Positions 7,995 through 15,608 of a stretch of DNA of 47,134 bases are shown one piece after another. The stretch covers positions 1 to 47,134 of the forward strand of contig JAWKSZ010000068.1 of NCBI GenBank assembly GCA_041402045.1, read 5' to 3'. The DNA comes from JAGQRJ01 sp041402045 (GTDB lineage Bacteria; Planctomycetota; J058). The stretch's first letter is position 1. Every line of letters starts with the position of its first letter. A program made the position numbers and the translations under genes. Under the pieces are notes generated by a model. The model was given only the letters and a program-made list of their open reading frames with translations, searched no databases and was not told the DNA's origin.

Positions 7995-8042
7995 TAGGGT
8001 GTCGCGACGACGCTGACTGCGCCGGGCCGCTTTGGCCCGGCG
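7995..8042 (+). promoter_or_regulatory. Extended -10 and leader hairpin before the DHS-like gene
   Basis: TGC-TAGGGT (hexamer 7995-8000) is a plausible extended -10. The leader then contains CGCCGGGCC (8020-8028) and GGCCCGGCG (8034-8042), a perfect 9-bp stem with a GCTTT loop, ending 25 nt before the start at 8068. The hairpin could act on transcription or translation; no riboswitch class was recognised. The stretch 7861-7990 holds further GC hairpins and no gene. Confidence 0.4.
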
Positions 8043-8067
8043 TCGTGCATCCAGCCCCCGAGGTGCC

Positions 8068-9169
8068 ATGGAGCCCCGCGACGAAGACGCCTACCACGAC
8101 GGGTTCCAGGACGGGCTGACCCCGCTCCAGCCGCTGGACGTAGCCCACTGCGGCTCCGTCGACGCGCTGGTCCGCGCCATGAGCCACACCGCCTTCGGCG
8201 GGCGGCGCACCGGCGAGGCCGCCGACGTGTTCGAGGCCATGGTCCGCGACCCGGACTGCGCGGTGGTGCTCACGCTCTCGGGCGCCATGACCATCGCCAA
8301 AATGGGGCTGTTGATCACCGAGCTCGTGGAGCGCGGCCTGGTGCACGCGATCGTGAGCACCGGCGCCCTGGTGTGCCACGGCTTCGTCGAGTCCTCGGGC
8401 GGGACCCACTTCAAGGTCGACCCGCGCAAGACCGACGAGGAGTACTACCGCCACGGCTACAACCGGGTCTACGACACCGTAGAGCTCGAGCGGAACCTGG
8501 ACGACGTGGTCTCGATCGTGAAGGCGGTCGTCGATCCGCTCCCTGGCGGGACCGTGCTCTGCTCCTCGGTCCTGCACGACATGCTCGGCGCCGAGCTCGT
8601 GCGCCGGGACCTCGGCCGCGGGATCCTCCAGGCCTGCCACCGCACCAACACCCCGCTCTTCGTCCCCGCCTTCAGCGACAGCGAGCTGGGGATCGACCTC
8701 GCGGTGCTCAACCGCAAGCGCCGGCTGGCCGGGCGCGAGCCCCTGCGCTTCGACCCCCTGATCGACCTCGACCGCTTCACCACCTGGGCCTGCTCCCAGG
8801 AGCGGCTGGGGATCTTCACGATCGGGGGCGGCGTCCCGCGCAACTGGGCCCAGGAGATCGGGCCCTACGTCGAGTTCCTCGCCAGCGAGGGCCTGCTCGA
8901 GGGCGACCGCCGCGTGCGGCGTTACACCTACGCGCTGCGGATCTGCCCCGAGCCCGCGCACTGGGGCGGCCTCAGCGGCTGCACCTACACCGAGGGTGTG
9001 AGCTGGGGCAAGTTCGAGCCGGCCTCCGCCGGCGGGCGCCACGTCGAGGTGCACTCCGACGCGACGATCGCCTGGCCCCTGATCGTGCGCGCGGTGCTCG
9101 AGCGGATCGAGCGCGACCCGCCGCCCCAAGAACGTGGTGCCGATCGCGCCCCTCGCCGACGACGCCTGA
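8068..9169 (+). CDS. Deoxyhypusine-synthase-like protein (frameshift near 9122)
   Basis: About 366 residues after restoring one frame. It matches the deoxyhypusine synthase family along its length: NAD-binding segment TLSGAMTIAKMGLLITELVE, then IVSTGALVCHGFVESSGGTH, and the catalytic-lysine motif GVSWGKF with Lys315. In eukaryotes and archaea this enzyme transfers an aminobutyl group from spermidine to eIF5A/aIF5A. Bacteria lack that substrate, so members here are thought to act on polyamines or unknown acceptors. A C too many in GCCGCCCC near 9122 moves the frame; removing it gives the natural ending NVVPIAPLADDA and a stop at 9167-9169. It heads a run with a helical protein, an MMPL exporter and membrane proteins. 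Confidence 0.85.
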
Positions 9170-9175
9170 GCCAGG

Positions 9176-10120
9176 GTGAACACCGTGAGCAGCGGACGCT
9201 TGGACATGGCGCAGCGCTTCTTCGAGGCGGCGCGCATGGAGCTCGTGAGCGGCTCGGCCGCCCCTCGCGGCTCTACTTCTGGTCGTTCCGCGTCCTCGAC
9301 GCGGAGCGCGGAGGTCCACGACCAGGCCGCGGCCTGCGGCGCGCACCTCGAGCGCATGAAGTCCCTGCACAGCGCGGTCTCCGACCGCGCGCGCGCTCCG
9401 GCCTCGTCGAGAGCGAGGTCGAGCACGGCGCTGTGCTACGTGATCGAGGCCGAGCTCTGGCTGCGCTCGGCCCGGGGCGAGGACCCCACCGAGATCGCCC
9501 ACCAGTTGACCCAGGCCTCGCGGGAGGCCTACCGCGAGCTGGAGGAGCGCTTCAAGTCCACCGCGCGGGGATCGAGGAGGCCTGCATGGCCTCGGTGCGC
9601 CTGCTGCAGGCGGACCTGGACCTGGGCCAGGTCAGCGAGCGCTCGGCGTATCAGCAGCACCGACCGCGTGCACGCCCTGGAGCAGCGCGCGCGGCGCTGG
9701 GCGCGCGAGGGGCACACCCCCGAGCTCGAGGCCCAGGTCGGCGCGTTCTTCCGCTGGGAGGCCGAGTTCCTGTTCAGCCTGCTGAACACCCAGCGCCGCA
9801 CCCGGAGCAAGGCCTTCGCCGACCGCCGCCTGGGGGCGGCCCGCGAGATCTACGGCGCGCTGCAGAGCGCCTACGAGGCGGGCCGCGGCCAGGCCGACGC
9901 GCTGGCGCTGTGGTCGCTGCGCTGGATGCGCGCCGCCCGCGACGCCAACGAGGAGAGCGGCGGCGACCCCCTGGCCCGCGAGACCCTCGACGAGCACCTC
10001 GAGCGCCTGCTCCAGCACCAGACCCACCTGCGCACGACCCAGCCGATCGGCGTGGCCCTGGACCTCGGCGCGCTGGAGTACTTCGTGCTCGAAGCCCAGT
10101 GCTGGATCCAGGCCGCCTGA
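9176..10120 (+). CDS. Helical (TPR-like) protein with several frameshifts
   Basis: The gene begins at GTG 9176, 6 nt after the previous stop, and ends at 10120; the intact protein would be about 315 residues. It is all-helical with repeat-like helices (MAQRFFEAARMELV, EALEYFVLEAQCW-type ends) and no signal peptide, suggesting a TPR-type scaffold. Coding character switches between two frames at about 9265, 9317, 9393, 9427, 9573 and 9657. Each switch restores good helical sequence (SRLYFWSFRVLDAER, then GIEEACMASVRLLQADLD). Such compensating single-base shifts fit consensus errors better than decay, but a pseudogene cannot be excluded. No family was recognised. Confidence 0.6.
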   Translation: MNTVSSGRLDMAQRFFEAARMELVSGSAAPRGSTSGRSASSTRSAEVHDQAAACGAHLERMKSLHSAVSDRARAPASSRARSSTALCYVIEAELWLRSARGEDPTEIAHQLTQASREAYRELEERFKSTARGSRRPAWPRCACCRRTWTWARSASARRISSTDRVHALEQRARRWAREGHTPELEAQVGAFFRWEAEFLFSLLNTQRRTRSKAFADRRLGAAREIYGALQSAYEAGRGQADALALWSLRWMRAARDANEESGGDPLARETLDEHLERLLQHQTHLRTTQPIGVALDLGALEYFVLEAQCWIQAA

Positions 10121-10139
10121 GCCCGAGGGGGCGACCGCG

Positions 10140-12383
10140 GTGAGCGCCGCGCTCGCGCGCCACCCCTGGGTGTGTCTGGCCGTGGCCCTCGGGGTCAGCG
10201 CGCTGGCGGCGACCCAGGTCGGGCGGGTGCGCACCCGCTACGAGATCGAGGACTTCTTCCCCCGCGACACCCGGGAGTACGCGGTCTACCAGCGCGCGAG
10301 CGAGCTCTTCGGGCGCGACGACCGCACCGCGGTGGTCGTGCTCGAGGCCGGCGCGCCGTTGACGCTGGCCCAGTGGGAGGCCGTGGACGCGCTGACCCGC
10401 CGGCTCGCGGCCTCGGAGCTCCTGGAGCGCGTGCGCTCCGCGGCGAACGTCGAGCTCCCGCTGGCGGACCCCGCAGGCGGGGTCCGCCTGCAGCGCGCGT
10501 TCCCCGCGGACGCGCCCCTCGACGCGGCGCGGCTGGAGCAGGCCCTGGCCGTGCTCGATCGCCCGCTGTTCCACGGATCGCTCGTGTCCGCCGACCGGGC
10601 GCTGACCCTGATCGCCTGCGCGCTGCACCCCGAGCGCACCGACTTCGCCAGCCGCGCCGCGGTCCTCGAGCTGCTGCGCGCCGAGACCCGGGACCTGAGC
10701 CGGCTCGGGCTGACCGCGCACCTGGGCGGCTACCCGATCCAGCGGGTGGAGCTCTCGCGCCTCGCCGGCGGCGAGTCGCGCACCTTCCTCCCGTGGGCCT
10801 TGGGGCTGATCGCGCTGACGCTGGCCCTGAGCCTGCGCTCGCCGGCGGCGGTCGTGCTCCCGCTGTGCGCGGCCAGCGGCGGGGCGCTGTGGCTCACCGC
10901 GCTCCTGGTCGTGATCGACCTGCCGCCCAACGTGTTCGCCCCGGCGACCTACGTGATCGTGGTCGTGGTCGGGGTCGCCGACGCGGTGCACCTCCTGAGC
11001 CGCTTCGCCGAGCTGCGGGGCGAGGGCCTCGAGCCGCGGGCCGCCGGCGAGCGGGCCCTGCGCGACACCCTCGGCCCCTGCTTCTGGGCCAGCGCGACCA
11101 CGGCGATCGGGTTCGCGACCCTGGGCTTCACCGGGGTCCCCATGCTCGCGGACATGGGCCTGCAGGTCGCCCTGGGGGTGGGGCTGGCCTTCGCCTGCAC
11201 CGCGCTGCTCTACGGCGCGGCGGTGCGCCTGCCGGGGCTGGCGCGGCTGGGGCTCGGGCGCCGCCTGGCGCGGCTGGACCAAACCCTCGCCCCCCGCGCG
11301 CGCTGGGTGGTCCTCGCGGGCGCCGCGCTGGTGGGGGTGTTCGCCCTCGGCGCGCGAAACCTCGTGGTCAACTCGCCCCTGCTCTCGGACCTGGACCCCG
11401 CGCACCCGCTGCGGGTGACCAACCGCCTGGTCGAGGAGCGCCTGGCGGGGGTGATCCCGCTGGACGTGCTGATCGACCCGCCCCAGAGCGCCGAGCGGGT
11501 GAACGTGGCGGCCTACGCCGGCGCGCGCATGCGCCGGCTGCAGGCCTTCACCGAGGCCCTGCGTCAGGACCCCGGCGTCCGCAGCGCCACGAGCGTGGTC
11601 GACGTGCTCAACGACCTGGTGCGCGTGCTCGAGCGCGTGGCCCCGGAGAACGCCCCGGGCCTCTTGCCCACCGCGCTGCTCCTGGTGCCCGAGCGCCTCG
11701 AGCCCTGGCTCGCCGAGCAGGCGGGGGACGTGCTGCGGGTGCGGGTGCGGATCAAGGACCTCGACACCCAGGACGCGCTGGCGCTGTTCACACGGATCCG
11801 GGCGCTGGCGGCGACGCACCTGGACGAGCCCGTGGAGCTGAGCGGCCAGGGCTACCTGGCCCAGGTCGCCAACGCGACCCTCGTCGAGCGCTTCCAGAGC
11901 GCCTTCTGGAGCGCCCTGGCCGCGGTCGGCCTCGTGCTCCTGCTCGTGACCCGCGACCTGCGCGTGGCCCTGATCGCGGTCGCGGTGAACCTGATCCCGG
12001 TGGTCGTGGTCGCGGGGACCATGGGCTGGCTGGGGATCGAGCTGCGCTACACCTCGGCGGTGGTGCTCTCGATCGTGTTCGGGATCGCGGTGGACGACAC
12101 CCTGCACGTGGTCGCTCAGCTCCAGCGCAGCCAGGGCCCCGAGCCCCTGCGCGAGGCCATGCTCCGCGCAGGCCCCGGGCTGGTGCTGACCTCCTTGGTG
12201 CTCGGGCTGGGCTTCGCCGTGCTCCTGGGCAGCGCGTTCCTGCCCCTGCGCACCATGGGCGGGCTGCTGCTCGTGACCGCCGTGTCCGCCCTCGCCGCCG
12301 ACGTGCTGGGCTTCCCTGCGCTGGCCCGGCTGCTCGGGGTGGGCCAGCCCGCGCGCGCCGCCGGCTATAGTCCTGCCCCATGA
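10140..12383 (+). CDS. MMPL/RND-superfamily exporter
   Basis: 747 residues from a GTG start. The typical arrangement is present: one N-terminal helix, a large periplasmic loop (about 30-215), a block of helices (about 216-380) containing a GVADAVHLLSRFAE segment, a second periplasmic loop (about 400-580), and a second helix block containing GIAVDDTLHVV. The paired Asp-containing motifs in TM4 and TM10 are the family's proton-relay signature. These proteins move lipids, hopanoids or other hydrophobic molecules across or out of the inner membrane. It is 19 nt after the previous gene, and its stop overlaps the next start (ATGA). The substrate is unknown; the neighbouring GT-C-like protein hints at a glycolipid. 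Confidence 0.88.
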   Translation: MSAALARHPWVCLAVALGVSALAATQVGRVRTRYEIEDFFPRDTREYAVYQRASELFGRDDRTAVVVLEAGAPLTLAQWEAVDALTRRLAASELLERVRSAANVELPLADPAGGVRLQRAFPADAPLDAARLEQALAVLDRPLFHGSLVSADRALTLIACALHPERTDFASRAAVLELLRAETRDLSRLGLTAHLGGYPIQRVELSRLAGGESRTFLPWALGLIALTLALSLRSPAAVVLPLCAASGGALWLTALLVVIDLPPNVFAPATYVIVVVVGVADAVHLLSRFAELRGEGLEPRAAGERALRDTLGPCFWASATTAIGFATLGFTGVPMLADMGLQVALGVGLAFACTALLYGAAVRLPGLARLGLGRRLARLDQTLAPRARWVVLAGAALVGVFALGARNLVVNSPLLSDLDPAHPLRVTNRLVEERLAGVIPLDVLIDPPQSAERVNVAAYAGARMRRLQAFTEALRQDPGVRSATSVVDVLNDLVRVLERVAPENAPGLLPTALLLVPERLEPWLAEQAGDVLRVRVRIKDLDTQDALALFTRIRALAATHLDEPVELSGQGYLAQVANATLVERFQSAFWSALAAVGLVLLLVTRDLRVALIAVAVNLIPVVVVAGTMGWLGIELRYTSAVVLSIVFGIAVDDTLHVVAQLQRSQGPEPLREAMLRAGPGLVLTSLVLGLGFAVLLGSAFLPLRTMGGLLLVTAVSALAADVLGFPALARLLGVGQPARAAGYSPAP
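12366..12371 (+). promoter_or_regulatory. -10 TATAGT, candidate leaderless promoter
   Basis: TATAGT lies inside the end of the exporter gene and is followed by CCTGCCCC and then the ATG at 12380. The same 8-nt spacer and ATG recur at 27022-27032. It would give a leaderless internal transcript. Confidence 0.45.
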
Positions 12384-14152
12384 CCCCCCCTCCGCCGGCT
12401 CCGAAGGCGTGGCTGCCGCCGGGTCCACGCTGGGTCGGGCTGGCCGCCGGGCTGCCCGTCGCGGCCGGGGTGTGGCTGGGGCTCGGCGCGGCGCCGGGGC
12501 TGCTGGAGGCGCTCGCCCTGGGCTGCGCGGCGGGCCTGACCGCGGCGCGTCGCCGGCTGCGCCACGGGCCTCCGCCGCCGCCGCGGCACGAGGCGCTCCT
12601 CGCCGCGCTGGGCGTAGCCGCCCTCGCGGTCGCCGTCAGCGCGGCGGGGTGGGGCGGCCTGGGTGCGACGCACCCCCAAGCGAGCGCGCTGCGCCTGCCC
12701 GCCCGCGGCGCGGCCTGCGCCGGGCTCCTGTGCCTGGCGGCGCTGGCCTACGCGCCCCAGCTCCGCGCCGGGACGCGCTGGCTGCTCGACGTCCAGGGTC
12801 CCGCGCAGGAGCCGACGCCCCCCTGGGGCTGGAGCGCGTGGCTCGTGCTCGGCGTGGGCTTGGTGTGGCAGACCCTCCTGCTCGTGGCCTGCGGGTCGCC
12901 GCTGATCCAGACCGACTCCTGGGTGAACCTGCTCGAGCCCGACCTGCTCCAGCCCTGGCCGCACCCCTACCACCACCCCCCGCTCTACTCCGGGCTGATC
13001 AAGACCCTGGGGGGGGGCGCGCACCCCCTGCTGGGGCTGACGCTGTTGATCGCCGCGCAGCACGCGCTGGTCCTGGGCATGGGGCTCCTGGCCGAGTCCA
13101 GCGTGCGCCGCGCCTGCGGGAGCGCCGTCGGCGGCGCGGTGGCGGGGCTCCTGGTCGTGCTCTGCGGACACCTCACGATCTACGCGCACCTGGTCATGTC
13201 CGAGGTCGTGTCCACCTCATGGGTCGTGCTCTCCCTGGCCCTGGTGCTGCGCGCGGCGCGCCGCGAGGGCGCCGGCCCTTGGCTCCTGGCCGCCGGGCTG
13301 GCCGCAGGCTTGGGCACCCTCACCCGGCAGGCCATGCAGGGCTGGTTCGTGGCGGGGGTGATCGCCCTGCTCTGTCTGCGCTTCGTGCGCTGGCGGCGGG
13401 CGCTCGCGCTGTTCCTGCTCGGCGCGCTGGGGCCCGTGTTCGCGATGGTCCTGCACAACGCGGTGTTCCACGGGCGGCCGTCGTTGACCGCGGCGGTCGG
13501 GCGAAACCTGTTCTATCGCCTGGGCCCGGGCATGCCGGACCTGACCGATCCAGACGCTGCCCCCGACGACCCCTACGAGCGCGCGCGCCAGGTGATCTGG
13601 GAGCACCGGCACCACGGCGGCTACGCGCGGGCCTACGCCGAGATCGAGCGCGAGCTGGGCTGGAGCGACCCCCAGATCGAGGCCGCCATGAAGCGCTTCT
13701 ACCTGGAGCAGATCCAGCGGCACCCCCGGGAGTTCGCCCAGGTGACTTGGCAGTTCTTCACGACCCTGCTGATGGGGCACGAGTCCGCGGAGCTCTCGGT
13801 CGGTATGCACGACGAGGACCTGCCCCACGCGCCCGAGGTGTGGCGAGGCCTACCCCGCGCGGGGCCCTGGCCACCCTGGGTGGTCCGCGCACTGGCGTTT
13901 CAGCCGACCTCGCTCTGGCCGACCCTGCTCCTGGCGCTGCTCTCGCCGCTCCTGGCGCGCGGACCGGGCCGCGCGCTGGCGCTGGCTGCCTGCGCGTCCG
14001 CGGCCTACTTCCTCGTGATCCCCGCGTTGATCGAGGTGCCGCTGCCTCGCTATCGACTCCCGGCGATCCCGTTCTTCGCCATGGGCTGTGGCGCGAGCGT
14101 GAGCTTCCTCGACGCCCGGCTCGGGCGGTGGCTGCGGCGAGGTGCCGCGTGA
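12380..14152 (+). CDS. GT-C/PMT-like polytopic membrane glycosyltransferase
   Basis: 590 residues with about 11-12 hydrophobic segments. The first large loop after the N-terminal helices holds TDSWVNLLEPDLLQPW and then HPYHHPPLYSGLIKTLGG. This acidic-residue loop followed by a His/Pro patch is the layout of GT39/ArnT-like enzymes, which use polyprenyl-phosphate sugars on the outer face of the inner membrane. A basic/acidic soluble segment (about 375-470) and a C-terminal pair of helices complete it. It overlaps the exporter gene by ATGA and the next gene by GTGA. The acceptor may be a lipid or protein; this is inferred from family resemblance only. Confidence 0.7.
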   Translation: MTPPPPAPKAWLPPGPRWVGLAAGLPVAAGVWLGLGAAPGLLEALALGCAAGLTAARRRLRHGPPPPPRHEALLAALGVAALAVAVSAAGWGGLGATHPQASALRLPARGAACAGLLCLAALAYAPQLRAGTRWLLDVQGPAQEPTPPWGWSAWLVLGVGLVWQTLLLVACGSPLIQTDSWVNLLEPDLLQPWPHPYHHPPLYSGLIKTLGGGAHPLLGLTLLIAAQHALVLGMGLLAESSVRRACGSAVGGAVAGLLVVLCGHLTIYAHLVMSEVVSTSWVVLSLALVLRAARREGAGPWLLAAGLAAGLGTLTRQAMQGWFVAGVIALLCLRFVRWRRALALFLLGALGPVFAMVLHNAVFHGRPSLTAAVGRNLFYRLGPGMPDLTDPDAAPDDPYERARQVIWEHRHHGGYARAYAEIERELGWSDPQIEAAMKRFYLEQIQRHPREFAQVTWQFFTTLLMGHESAELSVGMHDEDLPHAPEVWRGLPRAGPWPPWVVRALAFQPTSLWPTLLLALLSPLLARGPGRALALAACASAAYFLVIPALIEVPLPRYRLPAIPFFAMGCGASVSFLDARLGRWLRRGAA

Positions 14153-14541
14153 GCCCGCGCCTGCGCGCCTGCACCCTCGCCGCCACCCCGGGCCTCGTCG
14201 CCGCGACCCTGGCCGGGGGGAGCACCACGACCTGGCTGCTCGTGGTACTCGTGAGCGTGGCCGCCGGCGCGGAGCTCGTGCGGACCTGGGCCACGCGCAG
14301 CGCCGCGCGCGGCGCTGCGCTCGAGGTCGCGCTGCTCACGCTCCTCGTCGGCGCGCTGGCCTTCGTCGTCGCCTGGGGCGGGCGCCTCCCGCTCCAGCTC
14401 GAGGTCGGCACCAAGCGCCCCGCCCAGCTCCTGGCCGCGGCCCTGGCTACCTGCGCCGCTTGGGCCTTGTTCGCCCCCGGTCCCCCCGCGCCGGAGCCGC
14501 CTGCTTCCCTCGACGCTCGAGCGCGCGCAGACGAAGGCTAG
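14149..14541 (+). CDS. Small membrane protein of unknown function
   Basis: 130 residues, GTG start overlapping the previous stop (GTGA). Four hydrophobic segments are visible (for example GLVAATLAGG, TWLLVVLVSVAAGAELV, ALLTLLVGALAFVVAW and LLAAALATCAAWALFA), ending in a Pro/Asp tail. It may be an accessory subunit of the GT-C-like protein. Its stop overlaps the stop of the converging gene at 14538. Confidence 0.6.
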   Translation: MSPRLRACTLAATPGLVAATLAGGSTTTWLLVVLVSVAAGAELVRTWATRSAARGAALEVALLTLLVGALAFVVAWGGRLPLQLEVGTKRPAQLLAAALATCAAWALFAPGPPAPEPPASLDARARADEG

Positions 14542-15236
14542 CTCCCGACCGCCCAGGCGATCAGGCCCGCGGCCACGCGCTGGCGGAGCACGGGGTGCAG
14601 CACCTTCGCCGCCGGGGTCTCCTCGGGGGCGAGCTCGCCGACCGCCAGCAAGGCCAGGGTCGCGTGGCGCGCGCAGCCGAAGCTCCCGTCGGCGGCGGAG
14701 CCGCCGACGGCGCTGCCGGCGGCGTAGGCGGTCAGGCTGCAGGCGGTGAGCGCGTGGTAGCTCGCGGTGCGCGGTCCGATCGCGGGGTTGCTCTCGGCAG
14801 CGGTGGTCGTGGCCAGGTCGCCGGCGCGGTTGCACACGAGCTGCTGTCCGTCGGAGGGCCGCGCCAGCCACTCGCGGGCGGCGTCGAGGGCGACCTGGGC
14901 GATCTGGCGCTCCCCGGGGACGTCGAGGGCCACGAGGCAGGGCTCCGCCAGGATCACGCAGGCCCGCACGGCGACGTCCTGACCGTAGCGGCCCAGCTCG
15001 CGCAGCCAGCGGCGGACCTCGCGATGCGCGTCGACGGTGGTGGGAGGGTCGGGGAAGGGCTCGTCGAGCTGGCCCAAGGCGGCGGCGGCGGCCTCGTCCC
15101 CGAGGTAGGCGGCGAGCGAGGCCAGGCGGCGCTCGAGCTCACCGTTGCGCAGGCGGTGCACGATCAACTCGGCGCGCGCGCCGAGGTCACCCCCGCGGGC
15201 GTCCCGTCCCAGCCGACGCAGCCGCTGATCGGACAC
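14538..15236 (-). CDS. Cytosolic alpha-helical protein, unknown
   Basis: 232 residues from ATG 15236. The N-terminus (MSDQRLRRLGRDA, then a helical 'AELIVHRLRNGELE' segment) is of a type common in uncharacterised myxobacterial and planctomycete proteins. The remainder is Ala/Leu-rich and helical, with a 'YHALTACSLTAYAAG' segment. No signal peptide is seen. It follows tatA by 14 bp in the same direction, so it is probably co-transcribed. No function is proposed. Confidence 0.6.
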   Translation of the reverse strand: MSDQRLRRLGRDARGGDLGARAELIVHRLRNGELERRLASLAAYLGDEAAAAALGQLDEPFPDPPTTVDAHREVRRWLRELGRYGQDVAVRACVILAEPCLVALDVPGERQIAQVALDAAREWLARPSDGQQLVCNRAGDLATTTAAESNPAIGPRTASYHALTACSLTAYAAGSAVGGSAADGSFGCARHATLALLAVGELAPEETPAAKVLHPVLRQRVAAGLIAWAVGS

Positions 15237-15250
15237 CCGAGGCGGGTCGG

Positions 15251-15502
15251 CTAGCCGACGGTCTTGTTCGACTCGTCCTTGGCGGAGTCGTCGTCCTGCT
15301 TGGTCGGCTTTTGCTGGGGCGGCGGCGCGTGCACCGCGTCCTGGATCTCTTCGACCTCGGTCATGCCCTTCTTGAACTCGGTCACGCTCTTGCCGAGGCC
15401 ACGCATGACCTCGGGGAGCCGCCGCCCGAACAGGAGCAGGGCGATGATCAGGATCACGATGAGCTCGGGCATGCCGAGGCCGCCAATGAATGCGAGCTGC
15501 AC
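15251..15502 (-). CDS. tatA: Twin-arginine translocase subunit TatA/E
   Basis: 83 residues from a GTG start with GAGGAGG just upstream. The N-terminal membrane helix (ELIVILIIALLLFG) runs straight into the conserved FGRRLPEVMRGLGKSVTEFKKGM amphipathic helix, followed by a charged, unstructured tail, which is the complete TatA architecture. TatA forms the pore for folded proteins with Arg-Arg signal peptides. No tatB or tatC gene is nearby, so the rest of the system must lie elsewhere. Confidence 0.95.
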   Translation of the reverse strand: MQLAFIGGLGMPELIVILIIALLLFGRRLPEVMRGLGKSVTEFKKGMTEVEEIQDAVHAPPPQQKPTKQDDDSAKDESNKTVG

Positions 15503-15522
15503 GAGGTCCTCCTCAGTCGGTC

Positions 15523-15550
15523 AGTCTACTGCGTGGAGGGCGCGCCGCAA
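15523..15550 (-). promoter_or_regulatory. Promoter of tatA
   Basis: On the minus strand TTGCGG (15550-15545), a 16-bp gap, then TAGACT (15528-15523). The tatA GTG is 20 nt downstream with its ribosome site in between. Confidence 0.5.
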
Positions 15551-15608
15551 CGCGCCGTCTCGCGATCCTGGATCGATCACCGGGCGGTTGTGGGACCTCC
15601 TGGCCCGC

